From: Terriglobus saanensis SP1PR4
GTDB lineage: Bacteria; Acidobacteriota; Terriglobia; Terriglobales; Acidobacteriaceae
Length of the DNA: 64,000 nucleotides
NCBI RefSeq assembly: GCF_000179915.2
Contig: NC_014963.1
Span: 2,418,001-2,482,000, forward strand
Direction: 5' to 3'
This document shows, one piece after another, positions 8,352 through 16,770 of the stretch. Below the pieces are notes generated by a model. That model saw only the letters and a list, made by a program, of their open reading frames with translations, did no database searches and had not been told where the DNA came from. How positions within the stretch are numbered: the stretch's first letter is position 1; every line of letters begins with the position of its first letter. Position numbers and translations under genes: made by a program.

Positions 8352-9254
8352 ATGAGCCTCAGTCCTACAGATCCGAAGACGAAAACTAAAGCAGACGCTA
8401 AATTAGAGACCACTGCGGACACCCGCGTGATCTCCATCGCACATAGCCCCGACTCCGATGATGCCTTCATGTTCTATGGCCTTGCCACGAACAAGGTTCG
8501 CGTCCCTGGCTATAAGTTTCACCACACCCTGAAGGACATCGAAACGCTTAACCATCGCGCCATTGAAGACCCGTTCTTCGACGTCAGCGCCATCTCCTTT
8601 GGCGCCTATCCTTACATGCAGTCCGAATATGCCCTGATGGCCTGCGGAGGATCCGTAGGCGATGGCTACGGCCCGATCATCGTCTCGCAGAAGCCCTTCA
8701 CGCCCGACGAAGTCCGCAAAGTGCGCATCGCTGTCCCCGGTGAGCTCACGACCGCTTACCTCGCTTTGAAACTCTTTGCTCCGGAGGTTGAAACAACGAA
8801 CGTCCAGTTCCAGGAGATCATTCCCGCCGTTCTCGCCGGACATTTCGATGCCGGCCTCCTGATCCACGAAGGCCAACTGACCTACGCTGCCAACGGGCTG
8901 AAGAAGGTCCTCGACCTCGGCAACTGGTGGCGCGAGCAGACTGGCCTTCCCCTCCCTCTCGGAGGCAATGCCATCCGTCGCTCACTCGGCGAAGAAGCAA
9001 TGAACATCACCACGCATGCCGTGCGTGACAGCATCCAGCATGCTCTCGACCATCGCGAGGAAGCTCTCAGCTACGCCATGCAGTTCGCGGGCGACATCGA
9101 ACCTTCGCTTGCCAACCGTTTCGTTGGCATGTACGTGAATGAGCGCACACTCAACTATGGTGAAGACGGTCGCGAGGCCATCCGCCTCTTGTACGAGATG
9201 GGCTATGATCGTGGCGTCATCGCTCAGAAGACAAAGGTCGACTTCATCGGTTAA
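8352..9254 (+). CDS. mqnD: MqnD-like 1,4-dihydroxy-6-naphthoate synthase (futalosine menaquinone pathway)
   Basis: A 300-residue protein of the MqnA/MqnD fold, which resembles a periplasmic binding protein but is cytosolic. Recognisable are the N-terminal AHSPDSDDAFMFYGLA, the motif VSAISFGAYPYM, the central AGLLIHEGQLTY and the C-terminal LPLPLGGNAIRRSLG typical of MqnD. MqnD converts cyclic dehypoxanthinyl futalosine to 1,4-dihydroxy-6-naphthoate. MqnA and MqnD are related, so the exact step is less certain than the pathway. No other mqn genes are in the window; it stands 32 bases after bioY and could share its transcript. Confidence 0.78.
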   Translation: MSLSPTDPKTKTKADAKLETTADTRVISIAHSPDSDDAFMFYGLATNKVRVPGYKFHHTLKDIETLNHRAIEDPFFDVSAISFGAYPYMQSEYALMACGGSVGDGYGPIIVSQKPFTPDEVRKVRIAVPGELTTAYLALKLFAPEVETTNVQFQEIIPAVLAGHFDAGLLIHEGQLTYAANGLKKVLDLGNWWREQTGLPLPLGGNAIRRSLGEEAMNITTHAVRDSIQHALDHREEALSYAMQFAGDIEPSLANRFVGMYVNERTLNYGEDGREAIRLLYEMGYDRGVIAQKTKVDFIG

Positions 9255-9412
9255 TCGTGTTCCGATGGTCCGCAGGAGCGAGGGATTTCTTAACCTGCGG
9301 ACCGAAGCGCCAGCAGAATCATGCGGCGAGATGTGGTATAGTTTGTATAAATCAGCCCAGCGAATCAATACTTTTCGCGCGGATCTTCCCGAGATCCATG
9401 AAGGCTAAACCT

Positions 9413-9488
9413 GGACGCGTAGCTCAACTGGCAGAGCATTCGACTCTTAATCGACAGGTTGTAGGTTCGATTCCTACCGCGTCCACCA
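9413..9488 (+). tRNA. tRNA-Lys (anticodon CTT)
   Basis: A 76-base cloverleaf with encoded CCA. The acceptor stem GGACGCG/CGCGTCC is perfect, the D arm is GCTC..GAGC, the anticodon CTT lies at 9446-9448 and the T arm is GTAGG-TTCGATT-CCTAC. The outermost anticodon-stem pair (T-C) is a mismatch. The anticodon reads AAG (lysine). Confidence 0.96.
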
Positions 9489-9573
9489 TCACATCTGCAA
9501 CTTACAAGGCGATGCGCTCCACAGGCGCTCCGTTTATTTCTTTCAGCGCCACTGTACGTACAAAGCGGACATT

Positions 9574-11061
9574 TCAAGTGGACGCAGAATTTCCGAAGCT
9601 TCCATTGAACATAGGAATTGAGCAGACGAAAGCATCGACGACAATAGCGGCAGCTCCGATGAGAGAAAGTGTCGCGATACCTGCACCGAAATGTGCGACT
9701 GCCAGCCACCCCAAACCGGCCGCAATAAGCAGTCGGCTTGTTCCGGCTGCAAAGGGCCAGAACATGTGTCCGCTGCCCTGAGAGGCGAAGCCTAGCGAGA
9801 AACCAAAGCCGAGCAGACCATAGACGGGCGCAACTCGACGAAGATAGATTGCAGCCAGCAGGATCACCGCCGCTTCATGGCTAAAAAGATGCAGCCAGAG
9901 ATTTGGGTAGAGAGCGATAACGAGACCAAGCGGTCCAATGATTAACGCGCCAAGTCCGCCGCCCATCCATGCGATGCGCCTGGCCCGGTGTACATGACCC
10001 GCTCCAATGTTCACGCCCGTCATAGTCAGTAAGGCCGTCCCTAGCCCGAACAATACCGGAATAAGAAAGTAATCCAGACGCGATGCAATACCGTACCCTG
10101 CAAGGGCATGTATCCCGAACACGCCGAAGGCTCCCGTGACCGCAATGACCGTGAGGTTTGTCTGGATAATCGCGATCGTGCTTAGAAGACCAACACGCAG
10201 GATGTCTGCAAAGAGACGCCATTGCAGCGGCGCCAAGGTAAGCTTCAGACCCGAACGGCCCGATGTCATATACCGGAGCAGCAACAAAGAAGCGATTGTG
10301 TAGTAACTACCGATGGCTATTCCTGCCCCGGCAACACCGAATCTGGGAACGGGCCCAAACCCAAAAATAAGTGCAGGCGAGGCGGGAATCAAAACAACCG
10401 CCCCTGTAAGGGTAACGACCGCAGGAACACGCATGTTACCGGCGCCACGAAGAGCAGAGGTAAGAAGACTAACTACCCAGATCGGTATGGAGCCAGCGAA
10501 GATATATCGTGAGTAGCGAATCGCGACACCGAGCGCCTCGCCACGCCCACCCAGTAAAGAGAACAGGGTCGGTCCAAACAGCCACGCGCCGATTGAAAAA
10601 AATAATCCCAGAACAATCGCAAGCACCAGCCCATGGAATACGAGCGCATCTGCGTCATCATGACGATCTGCCCCGATTGCGCGAGCAATCGCGGAAGATA
10701 CCCCGCTTCCCATTCCTCCGTTCGACACCATCGTCATCAGTGACCAGAATGGAAAGACAAGCGCAGTACCCGCGAGTGCCACTACGCCAAGGAGGCCTAC
10801 GTAATAGACTTCCGCAACTCCCACCAATGTCTGGACGAGCAAGACAACAATAGTGGGTAAGGCCAGCTTGACGATCGTAGAGAGGATCGGCCCCTGCAAC
10901 ATAGCTGTTCGTGCGCGCATCTTTGGGCTTGAATTGTTGTCGTTGCGCTCCGTCTTCTGAAATCCGTCGAGCGGATTCGCTGAGGTCGCGTTGTCGACCG
11001 ATTCGATGGCAGACAAAATTCTTTGATTCTCTACGAGCGCGTCATCGTTCATCATTTCCAT
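9574..11061 (-). CDS. MATE family multidrug efflux transporter
   Basis: A 495-residue protein with about twelve membrane segments in two halves. The first half begins LQGPILSTIVKLALPTIVVLLVQTLVGVAEVYYVG, the classic MATE start, followed by GMGSGVSSAIARAIGA. The second half begins around DILRVGLLSTIAIIQTN. MATE transporters export cationic or hydrophobic compounds using Na+ or H+ gradients. The N-terminal extension of about 50 polar residues is longer than usual, so an internal start (for example the Met of KMRARTAML) is possible. The gene is divergent from an HxlR-type regulator, a common arrangement for a drug-responsive pump and its regulator. Confidence 0.9.
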   Translation of the reverse strand: MEMMNDDALVENQRILSAIESVDNATSANPLDGFQKTERNDNNSSPKMRARTAMLQGPILSTIVKLALPTIVVLLVQTLVGVAEVYYVGLLGVVALAGTALVFPFWSLMTMVSNGGMGSGVSSAIARAIGADRHDDADALVFHGLVLAIVLGLFFSIGAWLFGPTLFSLLGGRGEALGVAIRYSRYIFAGSIPIWVVSLLTSALRGAGNMRVPAVVTLTGAVVLIPASPALIFGFGPVPRFGVAGAGIAIGSYYTIASLLLLRYMTSGRSGLKLTLAPLQWRLFADILRVGLLSTIAIIQTNLTVIAVTGAFGVFGIHALAGYGIASRLDYFLIPVLFGLGTALLTMTGVNIGAGHVHRARRIAWMGGGLGALIIGPLGLVIALYPNLWLHLFSHEAAVILLAAIYLRRVAPVYGLLGFGFSLGFASQGSGHMFWPFAAGTSRLLIAAGLGWLAVAHFGAGIATLSLIGAAAIVVDAFVCSIPMFNGSFGNSAST

Positions 11062-11081
11062 TTCTCATCGGCATGGTGGTT

Positions 11082-11131
11082 TAATAATGCAACCAAATAG
11101 CAGCATCGCAAATTCGGTATAATAATGCAAC
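11082..11131. promoter_or_regulatory. Direct repeats and promoter between MATE pump and HxlR regulator
   Basis: Two identical 12-base copies of TAATAATGCAAC at 11082-11093 and 11120-11131, spaced 38 bases start to start, lie in the divergent intergenic region. The second copy overlaps a perfect TATAAT (11118-11123) in the regulator's direction. The arrangement suggests an HxlR-type operator that controls both genes; this is inference. Confidence 0.5.
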
Positions 11132-11180
11132 TGATCTTCTCTTGGTGGGTAGTAGCAAGGAACGCGGAAGCCCAAACACT

Positions 11181-11540
11181 ATGCAACGTAAAAGCATGAA
11201 AGAATCGCCCTGTCCGATTGCGCGCACCCTGGACCTGATTGGCGAGTGGTGGTCTATCCTCATCCTCCGAGACGCCTTCCAAGGCAAGAAGCGATTTACG
11301 GAGTTTCAACAGAGTCTTGGATTGGCGAAAAATGTGTTAAGCGCCCGCTTGCACAAATTGGTAGACAACGGCATCCTGGAAATTATTCCCGCGTCGGACG
11401 GAAGCGCATACCACGAATACGTCTTGACCGATAAGGGACGATCCCTGCAGCCCGTCTTGATCGCTCTAAATCAGTGGGGCGCGTCTTATCTCCCCCAGCG
11501 CCGCCCCAGCAAATTAGAGCCTGATCGTAAAACGCGGTAG
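11181..11540 (+). CDS. HxlR-family winged-helix transcriptional regulator
   Basis: A 119-residue regulator with the HxlR signature: CPIARTLDLIGEWWSILILRDAF near the N-terminus with the conserved Cys, then KRFTEFQQSLGLAKNVLSARLHKLVDNGIL as the recognition part of the winged helix, and a wing containing YVLTDKGRSL. HxlR proteins respond to electrophiles, drugs or redox signals, often through the Cys. ATG 11181 is preferred because TATAAT at 11118 would otherwise lie too close. A start at 11142 is possible. The divergent MATE gene is the obvious target. Confidence 0.9.
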   Translation: MQRKSMKESPCPIARTLDLIGEWWSILILRDAFQGKKRFTEFQQSLGLAKNVLSARLHKLVDNGILEIIPASDGSAYHEYVLTDKGRSLQPVLIALNQWGASYLPQRRPSKLEPDRKTR

Positions 11541-11859
11541 CGATCCAGATTGTCATCCACGACTGCATGTTATTGACACTGTGTTATACCGTTGATTCGA
11601 TTTCTGCCGCATCGACTAATGATCTTAATCAACATATCTCTTGCAGAGACAAGAGACACCTGACTTCTCGTGTCTTGCCGCCTGTGGCCATTGTTGTACG
11701 AACGCCATCGCGATCGCTGCTGATTGTCCTAACACATCCAGCGCCTATCGACGGACTCGCCTTTCGCAATGTGCAGAGTGTGCACGTCTTCAGGCTAAGA
11801 GACTTCGTTCCCTCCGGTATGCTTGGGTTTCTCCCGGCCCTGCTTAGTAAAAGTGCGAT
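11541..11859. other. Intergenic region upstream of the pseudo-receiver cluster
   Basis: No convincing gene. A TTGACA occurs at about 11573 but without a good -10 box at the right distance. The last 70 bases resemble the region upstream of the second pseudo-receiver gene (about 12785-12847), so the duplication of these genes included upstream sequence. Confidence 0.45.
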
Positions 11860-12228
11860 TTGACTACAACTCAACAGATCGTTGTTTTCGGACGCGATGT
11901 CGCGCTTATGGAAACCCGACTTCTTGTTTTGAAAACTTCGGGATTTCAAGTTCGCGGCGTCTACTCCGTCGAGGCATTAGTGAATTCCCTCTGTACGAGC
12001 AAAGTGGACTTGATCTTGTTAGGTCACAGCCTTGTTAAAGACGACATGGAATCCGCGCTAAAGATAGCCGGTCAGTGGGCTCCGGATGTTCCTGTGCTGC
12101 GATTGACCATCTTCCCGTGGCTGATAGCGATAAGAAATGAGAGAATTCTGGATATTACGAAGGGTCCCTATCGACTCATCGAAACCGTACGGGCAATCGT
12201 ATCCGCCCGCCAGGCAGAAGAGTCTTGA
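11860..12228 (+). CDS. Pseudo-receiver-domain protein (copy 1)
   Basis: A 122-residue single-domain protein with the alternating beta/alpha pattern of response-regulator receivers: IVVFGRDVALMETRLLVL (beta1-alpha1), DLILLGHSL (beta3), PVLRLTIFP (beta4), GPYRLIETVRAIV (beta5-alpha5). All phosphorylation residues are absent: the acidic pair after beta1 is replaced by GR, the acceptor Asp after DLILL is Gly, and the Lys of the KPF motif is Gly. It is roughly half identical to the protein at 12848. The start is TTG. The stop overlaps the next gene's TTG start, suggesting coupling. It probably works as a phosphorylation-independent interaction module; partner unknown. Confidence 0.72.
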   Translation: MTTTQQIVVFGRDVALMETRLLVLKTSGFQVRGVYSVEALVNSLCTSKVDLILLGHSLVKDDMESALKIAGQWAPDVPVLRLTIFPWLIAIRNERILDITKGPYRLIETVRAIVSARQAEES

Positions 12229-12452
12229 AACTTAGCCTGAAAGAAACCTGCCTGTATTGCGGCGGCCACTTTATCCGTTCCGTCCGGCGCGGGAGAGGCC
12301 AATACTTCCTTTCTAGTTTTCTTCATCTCTTTCCGTGGAAATGCGGAAGATGTGGACACCCGGTTTATAAAACCTCGAGAAAAGGCGTCCTCAAGAGATT
12401 TCATCCCTCTGACACGCACCGCAGTAGAAAGATGGTGAACAAATGGTTCTAG
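12225..12452 (+). CDS. Small zinc-ribbon-like protein
   Basis: A 75-residue basic protein with two CxxC pairs (CLYC near residue 9 and CGRC near residue 41) in a WKCGRCGHPVY context, suggestive of a zinc ribbon. Its TTG start overlaps the stop of the pseudo-receiver gene (TTGA at 12225-12228), and its stop lies inside the start of the next frame, so the three frames overlap tightly. The downstream half is Lys/Arg/His-rich. A nucleic-acid or protein-binding role is possible but not shown. Confidence 0.5.
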   Translation: MKLSLKETCLYCGGHFIRSVRRGRGQYFLSSFLHLFPWKCGRCGHPVYKTSRKGVLKRFHPSDTHRSRKMVNKWF

Positions 12453-12736
12453 AACCCCCAGAACAGTGGCGTCTCATCTTTATGGGCTTTCCTCCCGAGC
12501 CCGCCACGGTGATCTTTTTTGTGAAGGGACAGCCGGATGACGCTCTCTTCCATCATGGAGAAACTGCATACTCCAACTTGATCGTTCGTTTGAAAAACCA
12601 GTTATGGCTGTCCCAGGAGCATGTAGAAGCGCTATCGGGAGCCATTACCCATGGCGGTCGATACTCGGTCGCGATCTCCGCAACCCGATCCGATCTGCGA
12701 GCGGCAGGACTGCTTCCGTATACCGCAGATTCGTAG
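12443..12736 (+). CDS. Hypothetical protein in pseudo-receiver cluster
   Basis: A 97-residue protein starting with ATG inside the 3' end of the zinc-ribbon gene (10-base overlap). Composition is normal for a folded protein, with beta-rich WRLIFMGFPPEPATVIFFVKG and helical NLIVRLKNQLWLSQEHVEALSGAI. No family recognised. Tight overlap with its neighbour supports expression in the same transcript. Confidence 0.5.
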   Translation: MVLEPPEQWRLIFMGFPPEPATVIFFVKGQPDDALFHHGETAYSNLIVRLKNQLWLSQEHVEALSGAITHGGRYSVAISATRSDLRAAGLLPYTADS

Positions 12737-12847
12737 ATCCTGTGTGGATGGTTCAACCCCTTCAGCAGTAGTGCACGTAGGCGGGCGAAGAGACTTCATT
12801 TTCTTCGCTATGCTTGGATCTGTCCGTTCAACGGAAGTGCAGGCGTC

Positions 12848-13231
12848 GTGTCCACAACAAAAAAACAGATCGTGGTCTTTGGGCGTAACGCGACGCTCAT
12901 GGAAACCCGACTTCTTGTTCTGGAAACTACCGGATTTCAGGGGCGCGGTATCTCCTCCATCGCGGACCTGGTCCACACCATTTGCATGGACGAAGCCGAC
13001 CTGGTCTTGCTGTGTCACACTCTCTCCGATGAGGATGTGGGCTCCGCGCTCGCAATCGTCACGGACGCGAACCCACATATGCCCATCCTCCGACTTACCT
13101 TTTCTCCCTGGGCGGAGCAGCTCAAAGAAGAAACCATTTTGAACGTTCTGGATGGCCCATACAGACTTCTTGAATCTGTGAAGATGCTTTTGAGCTCTCC
13201 CGCGACAACCGAATTTTTGCCGGTCCCTTAG
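12848..13231 (+). CDS. Pseudo-receiver-domain protein (copy 2)
   Basis: A 127-residue paralogue of the protein at 11860, with the shared blocks QIVVFGR, LMETRLLVLE and GPYRLLESVK. As in copy 1 the receiver fold is suggested but the acidic pair is lost, the acceptor Asp position after DLVLL is Cys, and the Lys before PY/PF is Gly. The start is GTG 12848. Nucleotide similarity between the two copies extends upstream of the start, pointing to a tandem duplication of about 1 kb. It lies 111 bases after the 97-residue gene and is convergent with the TonB receptor gene. Confidence 0.72.
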   Translation: MSTTKKQIVVFGRNATLMETRLLVLETTGFQGRGISSIADLVHTICMDEADLVLLCHTLSDEDVGSALAIVTDANPHMPILRLTFSPWAEQLKEETILNVLDGPYRLLESVKMLLSSPATTEFLPVP

Positions 13232-13282
13232 CTCCATCTCCTCGTTGAGAACACGTGGAAGATGGAGCCCGGTTCAGCCCAG

Positions 13283-16162
13283 CTAGAAGCTGATGCGCGC
13301 AGCCAGTTGTACGCTCCTTGGATCGCCCACTGCAGTCGCACCTCCAAACGGTGTGCCTGAGGTATTCGGCGATGCAGGGTAAGCTCCCGTGCCGAAGGTT
13401 CCATTCGGAATCATGTCGTTGCGATGGTTCAGTGCATTGAAAGCTTCGGCAATGCCCTCCAGGTGAACGCGATCCGTCAGCGAAAAGGTTCGGCTCAGCC
13501 GCGCGTTCAACGCGAAGAAATCAAAACCCGTCCCGACATTCCGTCCGATGACGAAACCTTTCAGGCCTTCTGTACAGGCATTGGTGACTCCACTCGGAGC
13601 GACGCTCAAACCGGTTGCTGCGATACAAGGCCGCTGCGTCGTCTGCTGCTTGGTCTGTCCGCCCGTCGTTACATTGAAAGGAAGTTGCGAGTAGTACTGC
13701 ACGATGCCTCCCAGACGCCAGCCATGCGTGAGATGCGCCATCACGTTCTTGGCATGCGACATGGGCGAATTCAACGTCGCATCGAAGACCAGGCGGTGCC
13801 GTTGATCGTCGTCGGAACGACTGCGATCCACACTTAGATCGAAGTTGTTAATCGGCGAGCTGAAGAAGAACTCGCCGACATCGTCGATGGCCTTCGACCA
13901 CGTATAGGACACACGCGCAGAACCCCATGAGACAGGCCGCTCCAGAAAAGAAACAGCCAGGCCGTCATAGTACGAATCGAAGACCGAATCGTACGGCTTG
14001 ATGTTGCCACGTGTGGCGTCAGGCCTGAAGCCGTCCAGGTTGATGTTGCGATTCAGCGAAGACAGCAGATGGAGTCCCCGCGTGTGCTGATAGCTGATAC
14101 CGAGCGTGCCCGTTCGATTGATCTGCTGCTCCACACCAAGACTCGCCTGTTCAGAGTAAGCATTCTGAATGTTCGGGTTCATCAATGCGTAGCTTATCTT
14201 GGAGCCAGGATTCGGTGTGGTCGAAACATTTGGAAAGGTCGGAGCACCCGTGTCTCCAGGAACATAGGTGTATTGAAGCAAGCGGCCATGCGAGGGATCG
14301 GTCGTGTTATTCGCGGACAACAGAGCATTCGCCAGAGCACGCAAAGGCACACGGTCGTAAAACAAACCAAAACTTCCGCGCACAACAGTTCCCTTGTTCG
14401 CAAACGGCGACCATGCAAAACCGACGCGCGGTGAAACGTTGTTTTTGTCCGTACTAATGGTCCGCAGAAACTGCAGGTCATAGCGGACGCCGAGATTCAA
14501 AGTCAAAGAAGGCGTCGCCTTCCACTCATCCTGCATGTACACGCCGATGTTGGGATTGTTCTGCTGCACAAAGGGCGTGCCGAAGTTTTGCGAGAACGAA
14601 GCGTACGACGTTCCACTCGTCTGAAACGCAGCCAAAGACGCGAACGTATAGGATCCCGCAATGGACATGGGAAAGGTGATCGTGTCGTCGTTGAACAGGA
14701 AGTCCACGCCTGTTTTGAAGGTGTGCGCTCCACGCTGCATTACCAGGTTGTCGACTGCTTCATAGAGATAGTTCAAACGTGCCGTTGGAGAGGAAGAAAA
14801 GCGTCCGAAGGTTGCCACGCCGCTGATCGTCACTGCGGGGCTGTTCTGCGTATTGGACGGCGCGTTCAAGCTGTCGTAGGTGAACTGCCCACGCGATTCG
14901 TTGAAGGTTCGTGGAGTGAGCATTGCGATATTGCTGATCGCAACAGTGTGATTTGTATCCTGCACCGCCGTGCCGTAACTCACATCCGCCAGGCTCCCGG
15001 CACCGCGCGCATTGATGCTTGCCAGCCCGTAGTAGCTATAGCGGACATTCAACTGGTCGGAATCACTGAATCGATGATCCAGACGAAGAAAGCCGTTATC
15101 GGTGTGAACGTTTGTGGGATAGAGCGTGGTCGCTCCACTTCCCACAGTCAGTCGTGGCCCGGTGAAACCGATTGTGTCGAGCCGTGTGTTGACTGCAGCC
15201 GCCTGCACCGGATTGATCGTAATCACGCCTGCGGTATTCATGCGTCGACCTTCATAGTTGCCGAAGAGAAACGTCCGCTCCCGCCGGATCGGCCCGGAAA
15301 GACTCGCCCCGTACTGGCCCTGTGTGAGCGGAAGCTTGTTCTGCGACAAAGCGTTCTGCGCATTGAGCCTCTGATTGCGAAGGAACCCATACACCGTGCC
15401 GTGCACATCCTTGCTGCCGCTGCGCGTCACAATATTGAAGTATCCTCCAAGCGCGCGACCAAACTCAGCCTGCCCTCCCGAAGTCACCACCTGAAACTCA
15501 CGAATCACATCCAGCCCATACGAATTACCCGCCAGACCGGCAGCATCGTCGTTTGCGGAGAGTCCATCCACGACAAAACTATTGGAGAAGTTGCGTTGGC
15601 TGTTGATCGAATAGCCCTGGCCTACGACCGGAGCCGTCTCCGCGAAAGTTTGAACGCTTGCCGTATTGGTAGGGCTTACACCCGGTGCAAGCAGCGCGAG
15701 ATCCAGGAAGTTTCTACCGCTGTACGGAAGGTCGTTGATCTCTCTTTGCAGGACGGTCTCCGAGATCTGGCTGCGGTTCTCTTCCACCACAGGCGGTTGC
15801 GCGGCAACCGTGATCGCGGTCTTCTCTTCGGCCACCTCCATTTGCAGCGTCAGGTCGAAGGCGCCCCCTACCGTCAACTGAATCTCGCGAGTCGTTGCTG
15901 CAAACCCTTTCGGCTGCGCGGTGAACCGGTAAGTGCCCACAGGCAGGAAAGGAACACGAAAGCGTCCCTGGCCGTCCGTCTCCACGGTTCTTGCTTGATT
16001 TGTAGCGACTTCTAATACCGAGATATTGACCTGCGGAATTGCGGCACCACTCGGATCAAGTACTCTCCCCGTCACGGAAGCGGTCGTCAAAGTTCCCTGC
16101 GTGAAAGCCAGGGTAGAGGAAGCCAGCACGGCACTCAAGAAAATACATCCAGATCGAAACAT
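13283..16162 (-). CDS. Oar-like TonB-dependent receptor with carboxypeptidase-like N-terminal domain
   Basis: A 959-residue outer-membrane protein. ATG 16162 is chosen because GGAG lies nine bases upstream and a signal peptide follows (MFRSGCIFLSAVLASSTLA). Residues about 25-105 form a carboxypeptidase regulatory-like beta sandwich (GRVLDPSGAAIPQVNISV...TDGQGRFRVPFLPVGTYRF). A plug-like region follows (NDLPYSGRNFLDLALLAPG, then YSINSQRNFSNSFVVDGLSAND and FQVVTSGGQAEFGRALGGY). The remainder is a beta barrel ending in the terminal Phe (ARISF). This architecture is abundant in acidobacteria and takes up large substrates. The two Cys/His-rich exported proteins directly upstream on the same strand suggest a functional link. 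Confidence 0.92.
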   Translation of the reverse strand: MFRSGCIFLSAVLASSTLAFTQGTLTTASVTGRVLDPSGAAIPQVNISVLEVATNQARTVETDGQGRFRVPFLPVGTYRFTAQPKGFAATTREIQLTVGGAFDLTLQMEVAEEKTAITVAAQPPVVEENRSQISETVLQREINDLPYSGRNFLDLALLAPGVSPTNTASVQTFAETAPVVGQGYSINSQRNFSNSFVVDGLSANDDAAGLAGNSYGLDVIREFQVVTSGGQAEFGRALGGYFNIVTRSGSKDVHGTVYGFLRNQRLNAQNALSQNKLPLTQGQYGASLSGPIRRERTFLFGNYEGRRMNTAGVITINPVQAAAVNTRLDTIGFTGPRLTVGSGATTLYPTNVHTDNGFLRLDHRFSDSDQLNVRYSYYGLASINARGAGSLADVSYGTAVQDTNHTVAISNIAMLTPRTFNESRGQFTYDSLNAPSNTQNSPAVTISGVATFGRFSSSPTARLNYLYEAVDNLVMQRGAHTFKTGVDFLFNDDTITFPMSIAGSYTFASLAAFQTSGTSYASFSQNFGTPFVQQNNPNIGVYMQDEWKATPSLTLNLGVRYDLQFLRTISTDKNNVSPRVGFAWSPFANKGTVVRGSFGLFYDRVPLRALANALLSANNTTDPSHGRLLQYTYVPGDTGAPTFPNVSTTPNPGSKISYALMNPNIQNAYSEQASLGVEQQINRTGTLGISYQHTRGLHLLSSLNRNINLDGFRPDATRGNIKPYDSVFDSYYDGLAVSFLERPVSWGSARVSYTWSKAIDDVGEFFFSSPINNFDLSVDRSRSDDDQRHRLVFDATLNSPMSHAKNVMAHLTHGWRLGGIVQYYSQLPFNVTTGGQTKQQTTQRPCIAATGLSVAPSGVTNACTEGLKGFVIGRNVGTGFDFFALNARLSRTFSLTDRVHLEGIAEAFNALNHRNDMIPNGTFGTGAYPASPNTSGTPFGGATAVGDPRSVQLAARISF

Positions 16163-16208
16163 TTGTCTTCTCCAGCGTTGGGCTGCGGCCATACCGCAGC
16201 GTCCCTTG

Positions 16209-16625
16209 TTAGGCTTTATGGGAGTAATCGCTGGAGCCGGGTGGTCCACGTTTCGGGTGCGCGTAAGACGCGAGATAGCGCGTGGCGATGCTTCGCCGCA
16301 ACTCGACCCGCTGATCGCTTGCAAGAGCAACGGCGTTCGAGAGATCAGAAGGTGCACCATAGTCATTCGAGAAATGCGGAGCTGGGCTGCCCCCCTGAAA
16401 AGGGCACCGCTCCGAGATGCGAGACACCGCTGGAGCACGACTTGCTCCGAAGGCATCGGCGTCCATTGAACAATGATGCTTCCCATGCGCTCTACAGCAC
16501 GCTGGTAATGAAATCTCTGCAGCACGTTTCGGCGTCGCAGCCAGAGCCACCAGCGGATACAGAATGAGAACGAGCAGAAGCGCCGACTTCCACCGTATTC
16601 TGTCTTTTGCGAATTTTCGAAACAC
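16209..16625 (-). CDS. Exported Cys/His-rich protein, CCRxxGKHxC family (copy 1)
   Basis: A signal-peptide-like segment (KSALLLVLILYPLVALAA) is followed by PACCRAHGKHHC, then ERCPF about 30 residues later, and a C-terminal PKRGPPG motif. The same order occurs in the neighbouring gene at 16771, which shows this is a real family and not a chance frame. Cys and His clustering suggests metal or redox function, but no known domain is recognised. GTG 16625 is chosen to match the signal-peptide position; a TTG at 16706 would extend it by 27 residues. The stop lies 46 bases upstream of the TonB receptor start, so the two are probably cotranscribed. Confidence 0.62.
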   Translation of the reverse strand: MFRKFAKDRIRWKSALLLVLILYPLVALAATPKRAAEISLPACCRAHGKHHCSMDADAFGASRAPAVSRISERCPFQGGSPAPHFSNDYGAPSDLSNAVALASDQRVELRRSIATRYLASYAHPKRGPPGSSDYSHKA

Positions 16626-16669
16626 TACACGCACAGCTCGCTCGATCTCGGACCTTTTTCGCCTAGCAG

Positions 16670-16689
16670 GAACATTCCATTGAATGTTC
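16670..16689. promoter_or_regulatory. Perfect dyad GAACATTC-N4-GAATGTTC
   Basis: A 20-base palindrome upstream of the first Cys/His-rich gene. It resembles a repressor operator (GAAC-type half sites are seen in some LexA boxes), and could equally be a small RNA hairpin. It would lie in the 5' region of the gene if translation begins at 16625. Confidence 0.4.
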
Positions 16690-16770
16690 TGAGCACCCCT
16701 CTTCAATGCGCAGACGCTTTTCGGCGAAAGAACATAGGGGTGATGCCTTCAGAATTTCAGGATGAAAGGA

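Noticed and set aside
11567-11863. 98-codon plus-strand frame before the first pseudo-receiver
   Set aside because: No domain, no ribosome site, and a composition that looks random; its partial resemblance to a frame near 12651 results from the duplication.
12632-13237. 201-codon minus-strand frame opposite the second pseudo-receiver, similar to a frame at 11629
   Set aside because: Similarity between the two antisense frames is explained by the duplication of the sense genes.
14588-16015. 475-codon plus-strand frame inside the TonB receptor gene
   Set aside because: Full antisense shadow of a clearly recognisable receptor gene; no motifs.
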